Shown here one piece after another: positions 8,553-17,627 of a DNA stretch of 64,000 bases (the first letter of the stretch is position 1; every line of letters starts with the position of its first letter). Under the pieces are notes generated by a model. The model ran no database searches. It was given only the letters and a program-made list of their open reading frames with translations, and was not told the origin of the DNA. The position numbers and the translations under genes are program-made. Origin of the DNA: Acidobacteriota bacterium (GTDB taxonomy: Bacteria; Acidobacteriota; Thermoanaerobaculia; Gp7-AA8; JAHWKK01); assembly GCA_019347945.1 (NCBI GenBank), contig JAHWKK010000006.1, forward strand, positions 1 to 64,000. The letters are read 5' to 3'.

Positions 8553-10976
8553 ATGGCGCGCTATGCCGAAATCGCCATTCCGGTCCCGGTGAGGAGCCTG
8601 TTCACGTACCGGGTTCCCGAGGAGCTGGAAAGCGAGCTCGTTCCCGGGCATCGCGTCGAAGTGCCGTGGGGGAAGGGTCTCACCACCGGCTTCGTCGTGA
8701 AGCTGGCGGACGAAACCGCGGTCGAGGCGAACAAACTGAAGTCCATCACGTCGATACTCGACGATGAAGAACCGTCGATCCTTCCCGAGATCCGCGAGGT
8801 TTGCGAGTTCGCCGCAAGCTACTATCTGGCACCCCCCGGAGAAGTCTTTCGCGCCGCGGTTCCCGCGAACATGGCGAGCCGGGGAAAGCGCATCCTGCGA
8901 CTCGCCCGTAATCTCGACGAGACGGCTCCCGCGCTGGTTTCCGGCTCGCTTTCAGACGAAGACGTCGAACTTCTCGCGCAGCTCGGAGGAAAGGGTCGCG
9001 ACGCGCGGCCGATGATGCGACGGGACCCCTCTCTCCGGTCACGGATTGCGCGACTCGAGCGGGACGGGTGGATCTCCGCCGAGGAAGAGCTTCATGATTC
9101 CAGCGGCGTGCGATGGGAGCAGTGGGTGATGCTCACAGACCGAGAAGTCCAACCGACCAGCACACAGCAGGAGCACGTTCTTCGGCTGCTCGAAGGGACC
9201 GGCGGGGAGGCGCCCAAACGCGCGATCCTCGACGCCGGCGGAAGCTCCTCCGCGATCCAGACCCTGATGAAGAAGGGGAAGCTCGTCGGCGACAGAAGGC
9301 CGGCTGAGGCCGACATCGACCTGCTGTCGATGGCCGCAACCTCGAAAGGGGACCTCGCTCTGAACCGGGGGCAGCTCGAAGCGATCGCGACCGTCACCGA
9401 TTCCCTCGGATCATTTCATCCGTTCCTTCTGCAGGGTGTGACCGGCAGCGGCAAGACCGAGGTGTACATCGAGATCATGCGCGAGGCGGTGCGTCGCGGC
9501 CGCAAGGCGATCCTGATGGTCCCCGAGATCGCCCTCACCCCGGCCGTGGCTGCGAGACTGCGCGAGCGATTCGGCGACCGGATCGCCATTCTGCACAGCA
9601 ACCTCACGCCTGGCGAACGGTGGGATCAATGGAGGCGGGCGAGAAGAGGGGAGACCGACGTTTCGGTCGGTCCGCGCTCGGCTCTGTTCACCCCTTTCGA
9701 AGATCTCGGCGTGATCATCGTCGACGAAGAGGGAGACGGCGCGTACAAGCAGGATGAAACGCCCCGATACAACGCGAGAGACCTCGCGGTGGTACGTGCC
9801 CGCGCATCGAAATGCCCCGTCATCCTCGGTTCTGCCACTCCTTCGCTCGAGAGCAGATACAACGTCGAACAGGGTCGTTACACGCATCTGACGCTTCCCG
9901 CCCGGATCGGTGCAAGCCAGCTCCCCGAAATCGAAATCGTCGATCTGCGGAACGAAAGAGCGGAGAAGGGCGACAAGGGGATGGTGATCTTCTCCGAACC
10001 TCTGAAGAATGAGATGACCCGGGTGCTTCTCGAGGGACAACAGATCATCATCCTGATCAATCGCCGCGGCTACGCCCCCTTTCTTCTCTGCCGCGAATGC
10101 GAGAATGACTTTCGTTGCGCGAACTGTTCGGTCACGCGCACGGTCCATCGCCGCGATGGCCAGCTCGTCTGCCATTACTGCGGCTACAGGACGGCGATTC
10201 CCGCTGCTTGCTACGAATGCGGCGGCGAAGTGCTCCAGCCGATCGGCTTCGGAACCGAGAAGGTCGAAGAGCGCTTCATGCGCGATTTCCCGGAGGTACC
10301 CGCCGCGGTTCTCGACCGCGACTCGGTGAGACGAAAGGGCTCGCTGCTGAGGATTCTTCGCGATTTCAGAGACGGCCGGACCCGCGTACTGATCGGAACG
10401 CAGATCGTGAGCAAGGGTCACGACTTTCCGGGAGTCACTCTGACCGGAGTCCTCAACGCAGACTCGGTGCTCGGGTATCCCGATTTCAGGTCGGCCGAGA
10501 AGACCTTCTACCTCCTGACTCAGGTGGCCGGAAGGTCGGGACGAGGGGAGGATGCGGGGAGGGTCATGATCCAGACGGCGTGGCCACATCACCACGCGAT
10601 CCAGTCGGCGATCAGCCAGGATTACGAGGCCTTTTATGCGTCCGAGATCGAGTTTCGATCGCGCTTTCACTATCCGCCGATCACCGGTCTCATTGCCATC
10701 AGGCTGAGAGGTAACGAGCAGCCGGCGGTCGAGCGCACCGCCAGAAGGATCGGGGACCGTCTCGAACGTTTTCTCGGCTCGGTCGAAGACGCACGAATGC
10801 AGGGACCCGCTCCGGCGCCGCTCGAGCGGCTGAAGGGGATGTGGCGCTACCAGATCCTGGTTCGATCGCGGCAGAAGGGGATGTTGCGCTCCGCAGTGGA
10901 CCGCGCATTGACCGACGCGGAAGTATCTCCGGGCGTCGAAGTCACCATCGACGTCGATCCTTTGAATATCCTATAG
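8553..10976 (+). CDS. priA: Primosomal protein N' (replication restart helicase PriA)
   Basis: An 807-aa superfamily 2 helicase that reloads the replisome at stalled forks. The N-terminal DNA-binding domain is followed by a Walker A GVTGSGKT near residue 295, a DEAD/H-type box at 391-394, helicase motif III GSATPSLES, and a zinc-binding region near 513-560 with paired CxxC motifs (CRECE, CANC, CHYC, CYECGG). The helicase C-terminal half is intact. Odd point: the usual PriA DEEH box reads DEEG. It is slightly longer than the E. coli protein because of an insertion after the N-terminal domain. Confidence 0.95.
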   Translation: MARYAEIAIPVPVRSLFTYRVPEELESELVPGHRVEVPWGKGLTTGFVVKLADETAVEANKLKSITSILDDEEPSILPEIREVCEFAASYYLAPPGEVFRAAVPANMASRGKRILRLARNLDETAPALVSGSLSDEDVELLAQLGGKGRDARPMMRRDPSLRSRIARLERDGWISAEEELHDSSGVRWEQWVMLTDREVQPTSTQQEHVLRLLEGTGGEAPKRAILDAGGSSSAIQTLMKKGKLVGDRRPAEADIDLLSMAATSKGDLALNRGQLEAIATVTDSLGSFHPFLLQGVTGSGKTEVYIEIMREAVRRGRKAILMVPEIALTPAVAARLRERFGDRIAILHSNLTPGERWDQWRRARRGETDVSVGPRSALFTPFEDLGVIIVDEEGDGAYKQDETPRYNARDLAVVRARASKCPVILGSATPSLESRYNVEQGRYTHLTLPARIGASQLPEIEIVDLRNERAEKGDKGMVIFSEPLKNEMTRVLLEGQQIIILINRRGYAPFLLCRECENDFRCANCSVTRTVHRRDGQLVCHYCGYRTAIPAACYECGGEVLQPIGFGTEKVEERFMRDFPEVPAAVLDRDSVRRKGSLLRILRDFRDGRTRVLIGTQIVSKGHDFPGVTLTGVLNADSVLGYPDFRSAEKTFYLLTQVAGRSGRGEDAGRVMIQTAWPHHHAIQSAISQDYEAFYASEIEFRSRFHYPPITGLIAIRLRGNEQPAVERTARRIGDRLERFLGSVEDARMQGPAPAPLERLKGMWRYQILVRSRQKGMLRSAVDRALTDAEVSPGVEVTIDVDPLNIL
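10967..10972 (+). promoter_or_regulatory. Putative -10 (TATCCT) inside the priA 3' end
   Basis: TATCCT in the last priA codons ends 7 nt before the next ATG (10980), fitting the leaderless pattern seen elsewhere and suggesting that the amidohydrolase has its own promoter. Confidence 0.4.
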
Positions 10977-10979
10977 GGC

Positions 10980-12677
10980 ATGAAAAGCGAAAAAAGCTCC
11001 ATCTTCGTCTTCCGCCCCGGCACTGCCGGCCTCCTTCTCGCTCTTCTCTGCTGTGTGGCGTCTTGCGCGACCGGACCTGCACGCGAGGTCCATGACTGGG
11101 ACCTTCTTCTCACCAACGGGAGGATCGTCGACGGAACCGGAGCCCCCTGGTTCCGCGGCGACGTTGCGATCAGAGGCGACTCGATCGTCGCGGTCGGGAC
11201 GCTCGACCGGAAGCGCGCAGCCGAGGTCGTCGACGTAGGCGATCGGGTCGTGGCACCCGGATTCATCGATCTTCTCGGCTGGTCGCACTTTCCTGCACTC
11301 GTCGAGCCGGCGCTCGAAGGAAAGATCCGGCAGGGAGTAACCACGGAGGCGACGGGGGAGGGGAGGTCGCCCGGTCCGATCGACGACGCGATGGCAGCCC
11401 GCTGGCGAGGTGTCGGCGGAGAGGATCCGGTCGAGTTTCGAACGCTCGGGGACTTCATGGCGCTCATCGAGTCGAGAGGAACTGCCCTCAACTTCGCCTT
11501 TTTCGTCGGTGCGACCAACCCCCGAGAGATCGTCCTCGGACTGAACGACGTCCAGCCGGATGAAGAACAGATGAGGCGGATGGAAGCGATCGTCGATCAG
11601 GCGATGCGGGAAGGAGCGATCGGAATCTCGACTTCGCTCATCTACGTACCGGCGAGGTACGCGACGACCGAAGAGCTCATCCGTCTCGCTCGCGTCGCTT
11701 CGTCATGGGGTGGCGTCTACTTCACTCACATGCGAAGCGAAGACGACGGCATACTCGAAGCCGTCGACGAGACTGTGAGGATCAGCCGTGAAGCTGCGAT
11801 TCCCGCCAACATCTGGCATCTGAAGGTGGCCGATCGGAATGCTGCAGGACGGATGACGATCGTTCTCGAGAAGATCGAGGAGGCGCGAAGGGACGGCGTC
11901 GACATCGCGGCGAACCTCTATCCCTACTCCGCTTCATCGACCGGACTCGATCTGCTGGCACCGAGCTGGGCGCTCGAGGGAGGTTATGACGCTTTTCTCG
12001 AGCGGCTGGCCGATCCGGAGCTCCGTGCCCGCATCATCGAGGAGATCCGCGGACCGGGGCGGTATCAGCGGATCGGCGGAGCCTCGGGGGTGATCGTCAG
12101 CAGCATCGGCAACCCCGAGATGAAGCACCTCGAGCCGATGTACCTTTCGGAGATTGCCGAACAGCTCGGGATGGATCCCGTCGACGCTCTCATCCATATT
12201 TTCGAGAACAACCGGAGCGCCCCGCAGGCGATCTACTTCGCGATGAACGAACAGGACATGAAGGAAGCTCTTCGGCGTCCGTGGGTCTCGGTGGGAGCCG
12301 ACTCCGGATCGGTCGTCGCCTCGAGGCGAACCTCGGGAGCGCATCCCCGTGCGTACGGAACGTTTCCCCGGGTCGTCGGGAGGTTCGTGAGGGAAGAGGG
12401 GCTGCTCACTCTCGAGGATGCCGTGCGTAAGGTGACCTCGCAGGCGGCCACCAGAATCGGCGTGCACGACCGGGGAGTCATCCGCCCGGGGATGAAGGCG
12501 GACGTGGTGGTTTTCGATCCCGACCGGCTCGAGGACATCTCGACCTTCGAGGATCCACATCATTATTCGGTCGGAATCGACCATGTGATCGTGAACGGCA
12601 TTTTCGTACTGCGCGATGCGGCGATGACGGGAAGCCTGCCGGGGCGCGTTCTCCGCGGGCCCGGATACCGGAGATGA
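10980..12677 (+). CDS. N-acyl-D-amino-acid deacylase family amidohydrolase, lipoprotein
   Basis: A 565-aa amidohydrolase-superfamily protein with a signal peptide and lipobox (LLCCVASC). D-aminoacylase-type features include the small beta-sandwich start (LLTNGRIVDGTG), PGFID, the GVTTE strand, THMRSED (metal His), IWHLK (second metal His), a C-terminal GADSG Asp and GVIRPGMKADVVVFD. The usual HxH after PGFID is replaced by LLGWSH, as in a side branch that cannot bind two metals canonically. Likely role: release of free D-amino acids or related acyl compounds at the cell surface. The next gene overlaps it (ATGA) and encodes a D-amino-acid lyase type, supporting a shared pathway. Confidence 0.85.
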   Translation: MKSEKSSIFVFRPGTAGLLLALLCCVASCATGPAREVHDWDLLLTNGRIVDGTGAPWFRGDVAIRGDSIVAVGTLDRKRAAEVVDVGDRVVAPGFIDLLGWSHFPALVEPALEGKIRQGVTTEATGEGRSPGPIDDAMAARWRGVGGEDPVEFRTLGDFMALIESRGTALNFAFFVGATNPREIVLGLNDVQPDEEQMRRMEAIVDQAMREGAIGISTSLIYVPARYATTEELIRLARVASSWGGVYFTHMRSEDDGILEAVDETVRISREAAIPANIWHLKVADRNAAGRMTIVLEKIEEARRDGVDIAANLYPYSASSTGLDLLAPSWALEGGYDAFLERLADPELRARIIEEIRGPGRYQRIGGASGVIVSSIGNPEMKHLEPMYLSEIAEQLGMDPVDALIHIFENNRSAPQAIYFAMNEQDMKEALRRPWVSVGADSGSVVASRRTSGAHPRAYGTFPRVVGRFVREEGLLTLEDAVRKVTSQAATRIGVHDRGVIRPGMKADVVVFDPDRLEDISTFEDPHHYSVGIDHVIVNGIFVLRDAAMTGSLPGRVLRGPGYRR

Positions 12678-13786
12678 GGATCGGCGATCTCCCGACCCCT
12701 GCCTTTCTGGTCGACCGCGAACGGGTGGCGAACAACTGCGAGCGGATGCGGAAGAGGGCGACGGAATGGGGCGTGACCCTGCGCCCGCACGTCAAGACGC
12801 ACAAGACGATCGAGGGCGCGCGGATGCAGCTCGGCGCACCATCGGGGCCGATCACCGTCTCGACACTCGCGGAAGCCGAGTTTTTCGCCAGCGAAGGGTT
12901 CACTGACATTACGTGGGCTGTGCCGGTCGTGCCGGCTAAGATCGGTCGGGCAATCCGAATCGGGAAGGGGATCGAGCGACTATCGCTGGTGATCGATCAT
13001 GCCGACATGGTGCGCGAGCTCGAGGCCGCCGGCCGGCGGGAGGCGTACACGATTCCGGTCTTCATCGAAATTGATTGTGGCGATCACAGGACCGGGATCG
13101 AGCCCGGCGAAGAAGCGGTGGCGCTTGCGCGAAGGGTCGCGGACGCCTCGAATCTCGAGTTTCGCGGTCTTCTGACCCACGCCGGTCACTCCTATCAGGC
13201 GAAAGGGGGCGGAGAAATCCATTCGATCACCGAGCAGGAGCACAGGAGCGTACGCGCCATGGCGGACGAACTGATCGCGGAGGGGATCGACGTGCCGGTG
13301 GTGAGCGCGGGCTCAACGCCGACGACGACGGTGGGTCTGCACAACGGAGGAGTGACCGAGATTCGTCCGGGTAACTACGTTTTCTTCGACGCTTTTCAGG
13401 CCGCCCTCGGATCCTGCACTCTCGATCACTGCGCTGTATCCGTCCTCGCCACGGTCATCGGATGCTATCCCGGCCGGAGCTCGATCGTGATCGATGCGGG
13501 AGCGATCGCGCTCTCCAAGGACCGCGGCGCCGTACATCTCGGCGGCGACCCGGGCTATGGAATCGTTTGTGATGAAGAGGGGCGGGTATTGGAGGAGCTC
13601 CACCTGCACACGCTTTCCCAGGAGCACGGCGAGATTGCGACGGAGAGCGCTGGCTCGTTCGCGATCGGAACGAAGGTTAGAATCATTCCGAATCACTCGT
13701 GTCTAACGGCCGCGCAGTTCGAGATCTATGAGATCGTGGAGGGAGCCGAGGTGGTGGACCGGTGGAAACCGGTCAATCGGTGGTGA
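12674..13786 (+). CDS. D-serine dehydratase / D-threonine aldolase-like PLP enzyme
   Basis: A 370-aa fold-type III PLP enzyme with an alanine-racemase-like N-terminal barrel and a DSD1-like C-terminal domain. The PLP lysine lies in RPHVKTHK; HAGH, SAGSTPTT and the QEHG and PNHSC segments are also seen. The His-x-Cys pair matches the zinc site of eukaryotic-type D-serine dehydratase. It would act on D-serine, D-threonine or a related D-hydroxyamino acid, but the exact substrate is uncertain. Translation is coupled to the preceding deacylase by ATGA. Confidence 0.85.
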   Translation: MRIGDLPTPAFLVDRERVANNCERMRKRATEWGVTLRPHVKTHKTIEGARMQLGAPSGPITVSTLAEAEFFASEGFTDITWAVPVVPAKIGRAIRIGKGIERLSLVIDHADMVRELEAAGRREAYTIPVFIEIDCGDHRTGIEPGEEAVALARRVADASNLEFRGLLTHAGHSYQAKGGGEIHSITEQEHRSVRAMADELIAEGIDVPVVSAGSTPTTTVGLHNGGVTEIRPGNYVFFDAFQAALGSCTLDHCAVSVLATVIGCYPGRSSIVIDAGAIALSKDRGAVHLGGDPGYGIVCDEEGRVLEELHLHTLSQEHGEIATESAGSFAIGTKVRIIPNHSCLTAAQFEIYEIVEGAEVVDRWKPVNRW

Positions 13787-13823
13787 GGAGCAGAACCTGA
13801 CGAAGGTTGGTGGTGAGGAGCAG
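13779..13823 (+). repeat. Two 15-bp direct repeats, 30-bp period
   Basis: GGTGGTGAGGAGCAG occurs at 13779-13793 and again at 13809-13823. The first copy overlaps the stop of the PLP-enzyme gene. The second supplies an AGGAG 6 nt before the ATG at 13827. It looks like a local duplication that created or copied a ribosome-binding site. Confidence 0.6.
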
Positions 13824-13826
13824 CGA

Positions 13827-14075
13827 ATGAGCGAACAATACGACCATGTCGATTCGGAAGCGGAAGCGGGTGTCGAGCGTGAGACCGGACGGGCGCGATC
13901 AAAACCGGGCATCGGCGGGCGCCGCTCCCCTGATGACGGGAGGCTGAGTGACCGCGTTGGGAGCATATCCCCAGGCGCACCGGAGACGAGTATCGATCGG
14001 ACTGGAAAGAAACAATCTCAATGGGGGCCCGGGTCGAAGCGGGACAGCTGGTATCGAAGACGTGACTACAGCTGA
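13827..14075 (+). CDS. Possible small ORF or out-of-frame N-terminus before the GGDEF/EAL gene
   Basis: An 82-codon reading frame with the best ribosome-binding site in the area (AGGAG, 6 nt spacing). The product is Ser/Arg/Glu-rich with no domain. It overlaps the start of the large signalling gene in another frame and ends 11 nt before that gene's GTG at 14086. It may be a leader peptide giving translational coupling, or the true N-terminus separated by an indel, for instance in the G/C run near 14021-14031. Confidence 0.3.
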   Translation: MSEQYDHVDSEAEAGVERETGRARSKPGIGGRRSPDDGRLSDRVGSISPGAPETSIDRTGKKQSQWGPGSKRDSWYRRRDYS

Positions 14076-17000
14076 CACTGGCAGCGTGGGAGAGCCGACC
14101 GGAACAGGAAGGGCTGAGGGAGGACTCGAGTATTACCTCGAGTGCGAACGCACTGTCTCTTCGATCTCCGCCCGATTGATCAGCGTTCCGACCGAGCGGA
14201 TCGACGAGGTGGTCGGGGATGCCGTCGAACGAATCGGCACATTCGCAGGAGTCGACCGTTCGTACCTCTTCGTATTGGAGGAAGGGGGCGAAACGGCGAG
14301 CAACATCTTCGAATGGTGCGCTCCCGGAATCGAGCCGCAGATCGCCAACCTTCAGAACATCCCGACGGAGGCGGCTCCATATACGACCGCGAAGCTGAAG
14401 AATCTCGAAGTCGTCATCATCGACGATGTTGCCAACCTTCCGGAGGAGGCTGCCCTCGACAAAAAGCTGCTGGAAGCGCAGGGAGTGCAGTCCTGCGTCA
14501 TCGTTCCCCTCGCCGTCAGCGGCAAGCTCATCGGGCTTCTCGGCTACGACATGGTTCGCGAGAGGCGGGCGTGGCAGGAGAACACGATCGGTCCTCTTCA
14601 GATCATCGGTGAAATGCTCTCGAGCGCGATCGCTCGCAAATGGTCGGAGGAAGCGCTTCGAGCAAGCGAGGAACGTTACCGAAAGCTCTTCGAAACGACC
14701 CCCGATCTGATTCTTCTTCATCGGGAAGGTCAGATCGTCTACATCAACGAAGCGGGTGCTCGACTTCTCGGCGCATCCGTCGATGAGATCGTCGGCGCGG
14801 ACGTACTGTCGATCATCGAAGACACTGACCACGAACAGGTTCAGAATCGGATCGAAGCGATCACGAAGACGGGAAAGGAGATCGATCTCCAGAGAGAATG
14901 CTTCCTCCGGCGCGACGGATCCTCGGTCGATGTCGAGGTATCGGCGCGCCGGCTGGTCCACGGCGGCAAGCCTTCCGTTCTCGTCGTCGCGCGTGACGTC
15001 AGTCCCCGTCTCGAGGCGGAGCGGATCGAAAAGCGTACCGCTTCGCTTCTTCAATCGACTCTCGAGAGCACCGACGACGGAATCCTCGCCATCGATCTCG
15101 ACGGACGGATCGTCACCTACAACCGCCGACTTCTGGAGATCTGGAGCATCTCTCCATCGACGCTCGAATTCGGTTCCGAGCAGACCTTCCTACGCGCGAT
15201 GGCCAAGTTCCTCACCGAGCCGGACGCCTTCACCGCTCGCTGGAGATCTCTGAGGCTAGATCCGCTGAAGGAGTCCTCCGATCATCTGGAGCTCAAGGAT
15301 GGGCGGATTCTCGAGATGTTCTCCAAACCTCAGATGCTGGACGGAAAGCCCGTCGGACGGGTCTGGAGCTTTTCGGACGTATCTCAGCGTCGTGAAGCCG
15401 AGCGTGCACTGAGGGAGTCTGTCGAGCGCTTCCGGCTCCTTTTCGAGCGCAACCTCGCAGGCGTCTACCGAAGCTCGGTCGACGGCCGGATTCTCGACTG
15501 CAACGATGCCTGCGCCCGCATTCTCGGCTACGAATCCCGCAACGAGCTGATGATGGTGAATGCTGCGGACGTCTACTTCGAATCCGAGGAACGCGAAACT
15601 CTGATTCGTGATCTCGAGAGGCGCAAAGCGTTCACCAATCGCGAAAACTGTTTCAGAAAGAAGGATGGAAGTCCGGTCTGGGTACTCGAGAGCGCCACGC
15701 TTCTCGACGCTACCGTCGACGGTCCCGATCGACAGATCGAAGGGACGATGATCGACATCACCGAGATCAAGCGCGCCGAGGCAACCCTCCGGGAGAGCGA
15801 GGAGCGGTACCGGCTGATGACGCAGTATTCGACCGACATGATCTCCCGGCTCACGCCCGACTGGCTCTTCATGTACGCCTCGCCCGCGGCGGAGAGCCTT
15901 CTCGGATACGCCGTGGAGGATCTCGTCGGTACCCCGCTCCCCTCGATCATCCATCAGGACGATCGCGAATCCTTTCTGACCGCGGCTCAGCGCGTTCTTC
16001 AGGAGAGGGATGGGGGGACCGTCAGCTATCGGGTTCGTCACCAGCACGGGGGATTCGTCTGGATCGAATCGACGATCAAGCCGGTCCTGAGCGAGGAAAC
16101 GGGCTCGATCGTCGAGATCGTCACGGTCTCGCGCGACGTCAGCGAGCGTCGTCGGGCGCAGGAAGAAGTCGAGTACCAGGCATATCACGACCCGCTCACC
16201 GCGCTCCCGAACCGCATGCTGTTCCTCGACCGCCTTTCGGTTGCCCTGAATCACGCGAAGCGTAACCAGACGCTGGTCGCCGTCATGTTTCTCGACCTCG
16301 ACAACTTCAAGTTCATCAACGACACCCTCGGCCACTCCGTCGGGGATGCGCTCCTGAAGGAAGTTGCCGCGAGGCTGTCATCATCGGTACGTCTCGACGA
16401 CACCGTTTCGCGGATGGGTGGAGACGAATTTACGCTACTCACCGACATTCCCGTCGAAGACGACGCCAGAACGATCGCGCGCAAGATTCTCGATGCCGTG
16501 GCCGAACCATTCCTGATCGACAGCCACGAGCTCTTCATCACGACGAGTATCGGGATCGCGCTGTACCCCGAGGATGGCGAAGACTCCGACACACTGTTGA
16601 AGAATGCCGACAGCGCGATGTACCGCGCGAAAGCGCTCGGGCGAAACAACTACCAGCTCTGTTCCGACTCGAACGGAGCCAGCGCGGAAGAGCGTCTCAC
16701 GCTCGAGCACTACCTGCGGGGAGCCGTCGAACGGGACGAGCTCGAGGTGTACTACCAACCCCAGGTCGATCTCGTCTCCAACCGGATCATCGGCATGGAA
16801 GCGCTGGTTCGCTGGAACCACCCCGAAAAGGGGCTGATTCAACCGAACGACTTCATCCCGCTCGCCGAAGAAACCCGACTGATCTTCACCGTTGGCGAAT
16901 GGGTTCTCCGGCAGGCGTGTACCCAACTGAAAAAGTGGCAGAACGCAGGTCATCGCGACCTTCGCGTCGCCGTGAACCTGTCGGTCCGGCAGTTCCAGCA

Positions 17001-17460
17001 CCGGGGGCTCGTCGGACGCGTTCGCAACATTCTGGAGGAGACGGGGCTCGAACCGCGGTTCCTGGAGCTCGAGATCACCGAATCGACCGCGATGAAGAAT
17101 GCCGAATGGACTCAGAGGATGCTCGCAGATCTGCGCGGCATGGGCGTAACGCTCACGATGGACGACTTCGGTACGGGCTACTCCTCGCTCAACTATCTCA
17201 AACGATTCGCGCTCGACGTCATCAAGATCGACAGAGATTTCATCGTCGAGATGCTCGACAGCGAAGGCGATGCCGCCATCGTATCGGCGATCGTCACGAT
17301 GTGCCGCGGCCTCGGTCTTCAGGTGATAGCCGAGGGAGTCGAGACCGAAGAGCAGAAAATCGCTCTGCGCGATCGAGGATGCGAGCTGATGCAGGGGTAT
17401 CTCTTCGGCCATCCGCTGCCGGCACCGCAGATGCTCGACATGCTGAAGCGGCAGATCTGA
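13948..17460 (+). CDS. GAF-PAS(x4)-GGDEF-EAL cyclic-di-GMP signalling protein
   Basis: Up to 1170 aa. A GAF domain spans about 65-230, followed by four PAS modules (about 235-740), a GGDEF domain (about 745-905) and an EAL domain (about 920-1165). The GGDEF core is intact (RMGGDEF), and an RxxD I-site (RLDD) sits five residues before it, so product inhibition is expected. The EAL side keeps EALVRW, LEITES and DDFGTGYSSL, so phosphodiesterase activity is plausible. No transmembrane segment is seen, so it is probably a cytoplasmic multi-input sensor. The start is uncertain: GTG 13948, 14062 and 14086 all lack a Shine-Dalgarno. Confidence 0.88.
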   Translation: MTALGAYPQAHRRRVSIGLERNNLNGGPGRSGTAGIEDVTTADTGSVGEPTGTGRAEGGLEYYLECERTVSSISARLISVPTERIDEVVGDAVERIGTFAGVDRSYLFVLEEGGETASNIFEWCAPGIEPQIANLQNIPTEAAPYTTAKLKNLEVVIIDDVANLPEEAALDKKLLEAQGVQSCVIVPLAVSGKLIGLLGYDMVRERRAWQENTIGPLQIIGEMLSSAIARKWSEEALRASEERYRKLFETTPDLILLHREGQIVYINEAGARLLGASVDEIVGADVLSIIEDTDHEQVQNRIEAITKTGKEIDLQRECFLRRDGSSVDVEVSARRLVHGGKPSVLVVARDVSPRLEAERIEKRTASLLQSTLESTDDGILAIDLDGRIVTYNRRLLEIWSISPSTLEFGSEQTFLRAMAKFLTEPDAFTARWRSLRLDPLKESSDHLELKDGRILEMFSKPQMLDGKPVGRVWSFSDVSQRREAERALRESVERFRLLFERNLAGVYRSSVDGRILDCNDACARILGYESRNELMMVNAADVYFESEERETLIRDLERRKAFTNRENCFRKKDGSPVWVLESATLLDATVDGPDRQIEGTMIDITEIKRAEATLRESEERYRLMTQYSTDMISRLTPDWLFMYASPAAESLLGYAVEDLVGTPLPSIIHQDDRESFLTAAQRVLQERDGGTVSYRVRHQHGGFVWIESTIKPVLSEETGSIVEIVTVSRDVSERRRAQEEVEYQAYHDPLTALPNRMLFLDRLSVALNHAKRNQTLVAVMFLDLDNFKFINDTLGHSVGDALLKEVAARLSSSVRLDDTVSRMGGDEFTLLTDIPVEDDARTIARKILDAVAEPFLIDSHELFITTSIGIALYPEDGEDSDTLLKNADSAMYRAKALGRNNYQLCSDSNGASAEERLTLEHYLRGAVERDELEVYYQPQVDLVSNRIIGMEALVRWNHPEKGLIQPNDFIPLAEETRLIFTVGEWVLRQACTQLKKWQNAGHRDLRVAVNLSVRQFQHRGLVGRVRNILEETGLEPRFLELEITESTAMKNAEWTQRMLADLRGMGVTLTMDDFGTGYSSLNYLKRFALDVIKIDRDFIVEMLDSEGDAAIVSAIVTMCRGLGLQVIAEGVETEEQKIALRDRGCELMQGYLFGHPLPAPQMLDMLKRQI

Positions 17461-17562
17461 GCGATCATAAGGTCGCGCGAGCCTCTTCAATCGCGCTTCA
17501 CGAGCTTCCCCGGACACGGGTTCTCTCGGGTTTCGATTTGAGCAACAGCCCGCTGATTCCTG

Positions 17563-17622
17563 GCCCCTGAACCCTAATCCCTGCTCTTCCCCTGATCCCT
17601 GATCCCTGATCCCTGACCCCTG
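17563..17622 (-). repeat. Heptamer array (AGGGATC type), G-quadruplex-like, after typA
   Basis: Tandem units of CCCTGAT on the plus strand, so GGG every seven bases on the typA sense strand, begin 5 nt after the typA stop. At least four GGG runs are separated by 4-nt loops, meeting the canonical intramolecular G-quadruplex rule. The same heptamer recurs at 51745-51789. Confidence 0.7.
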
Positions 17623-17627
17623 CTTCT

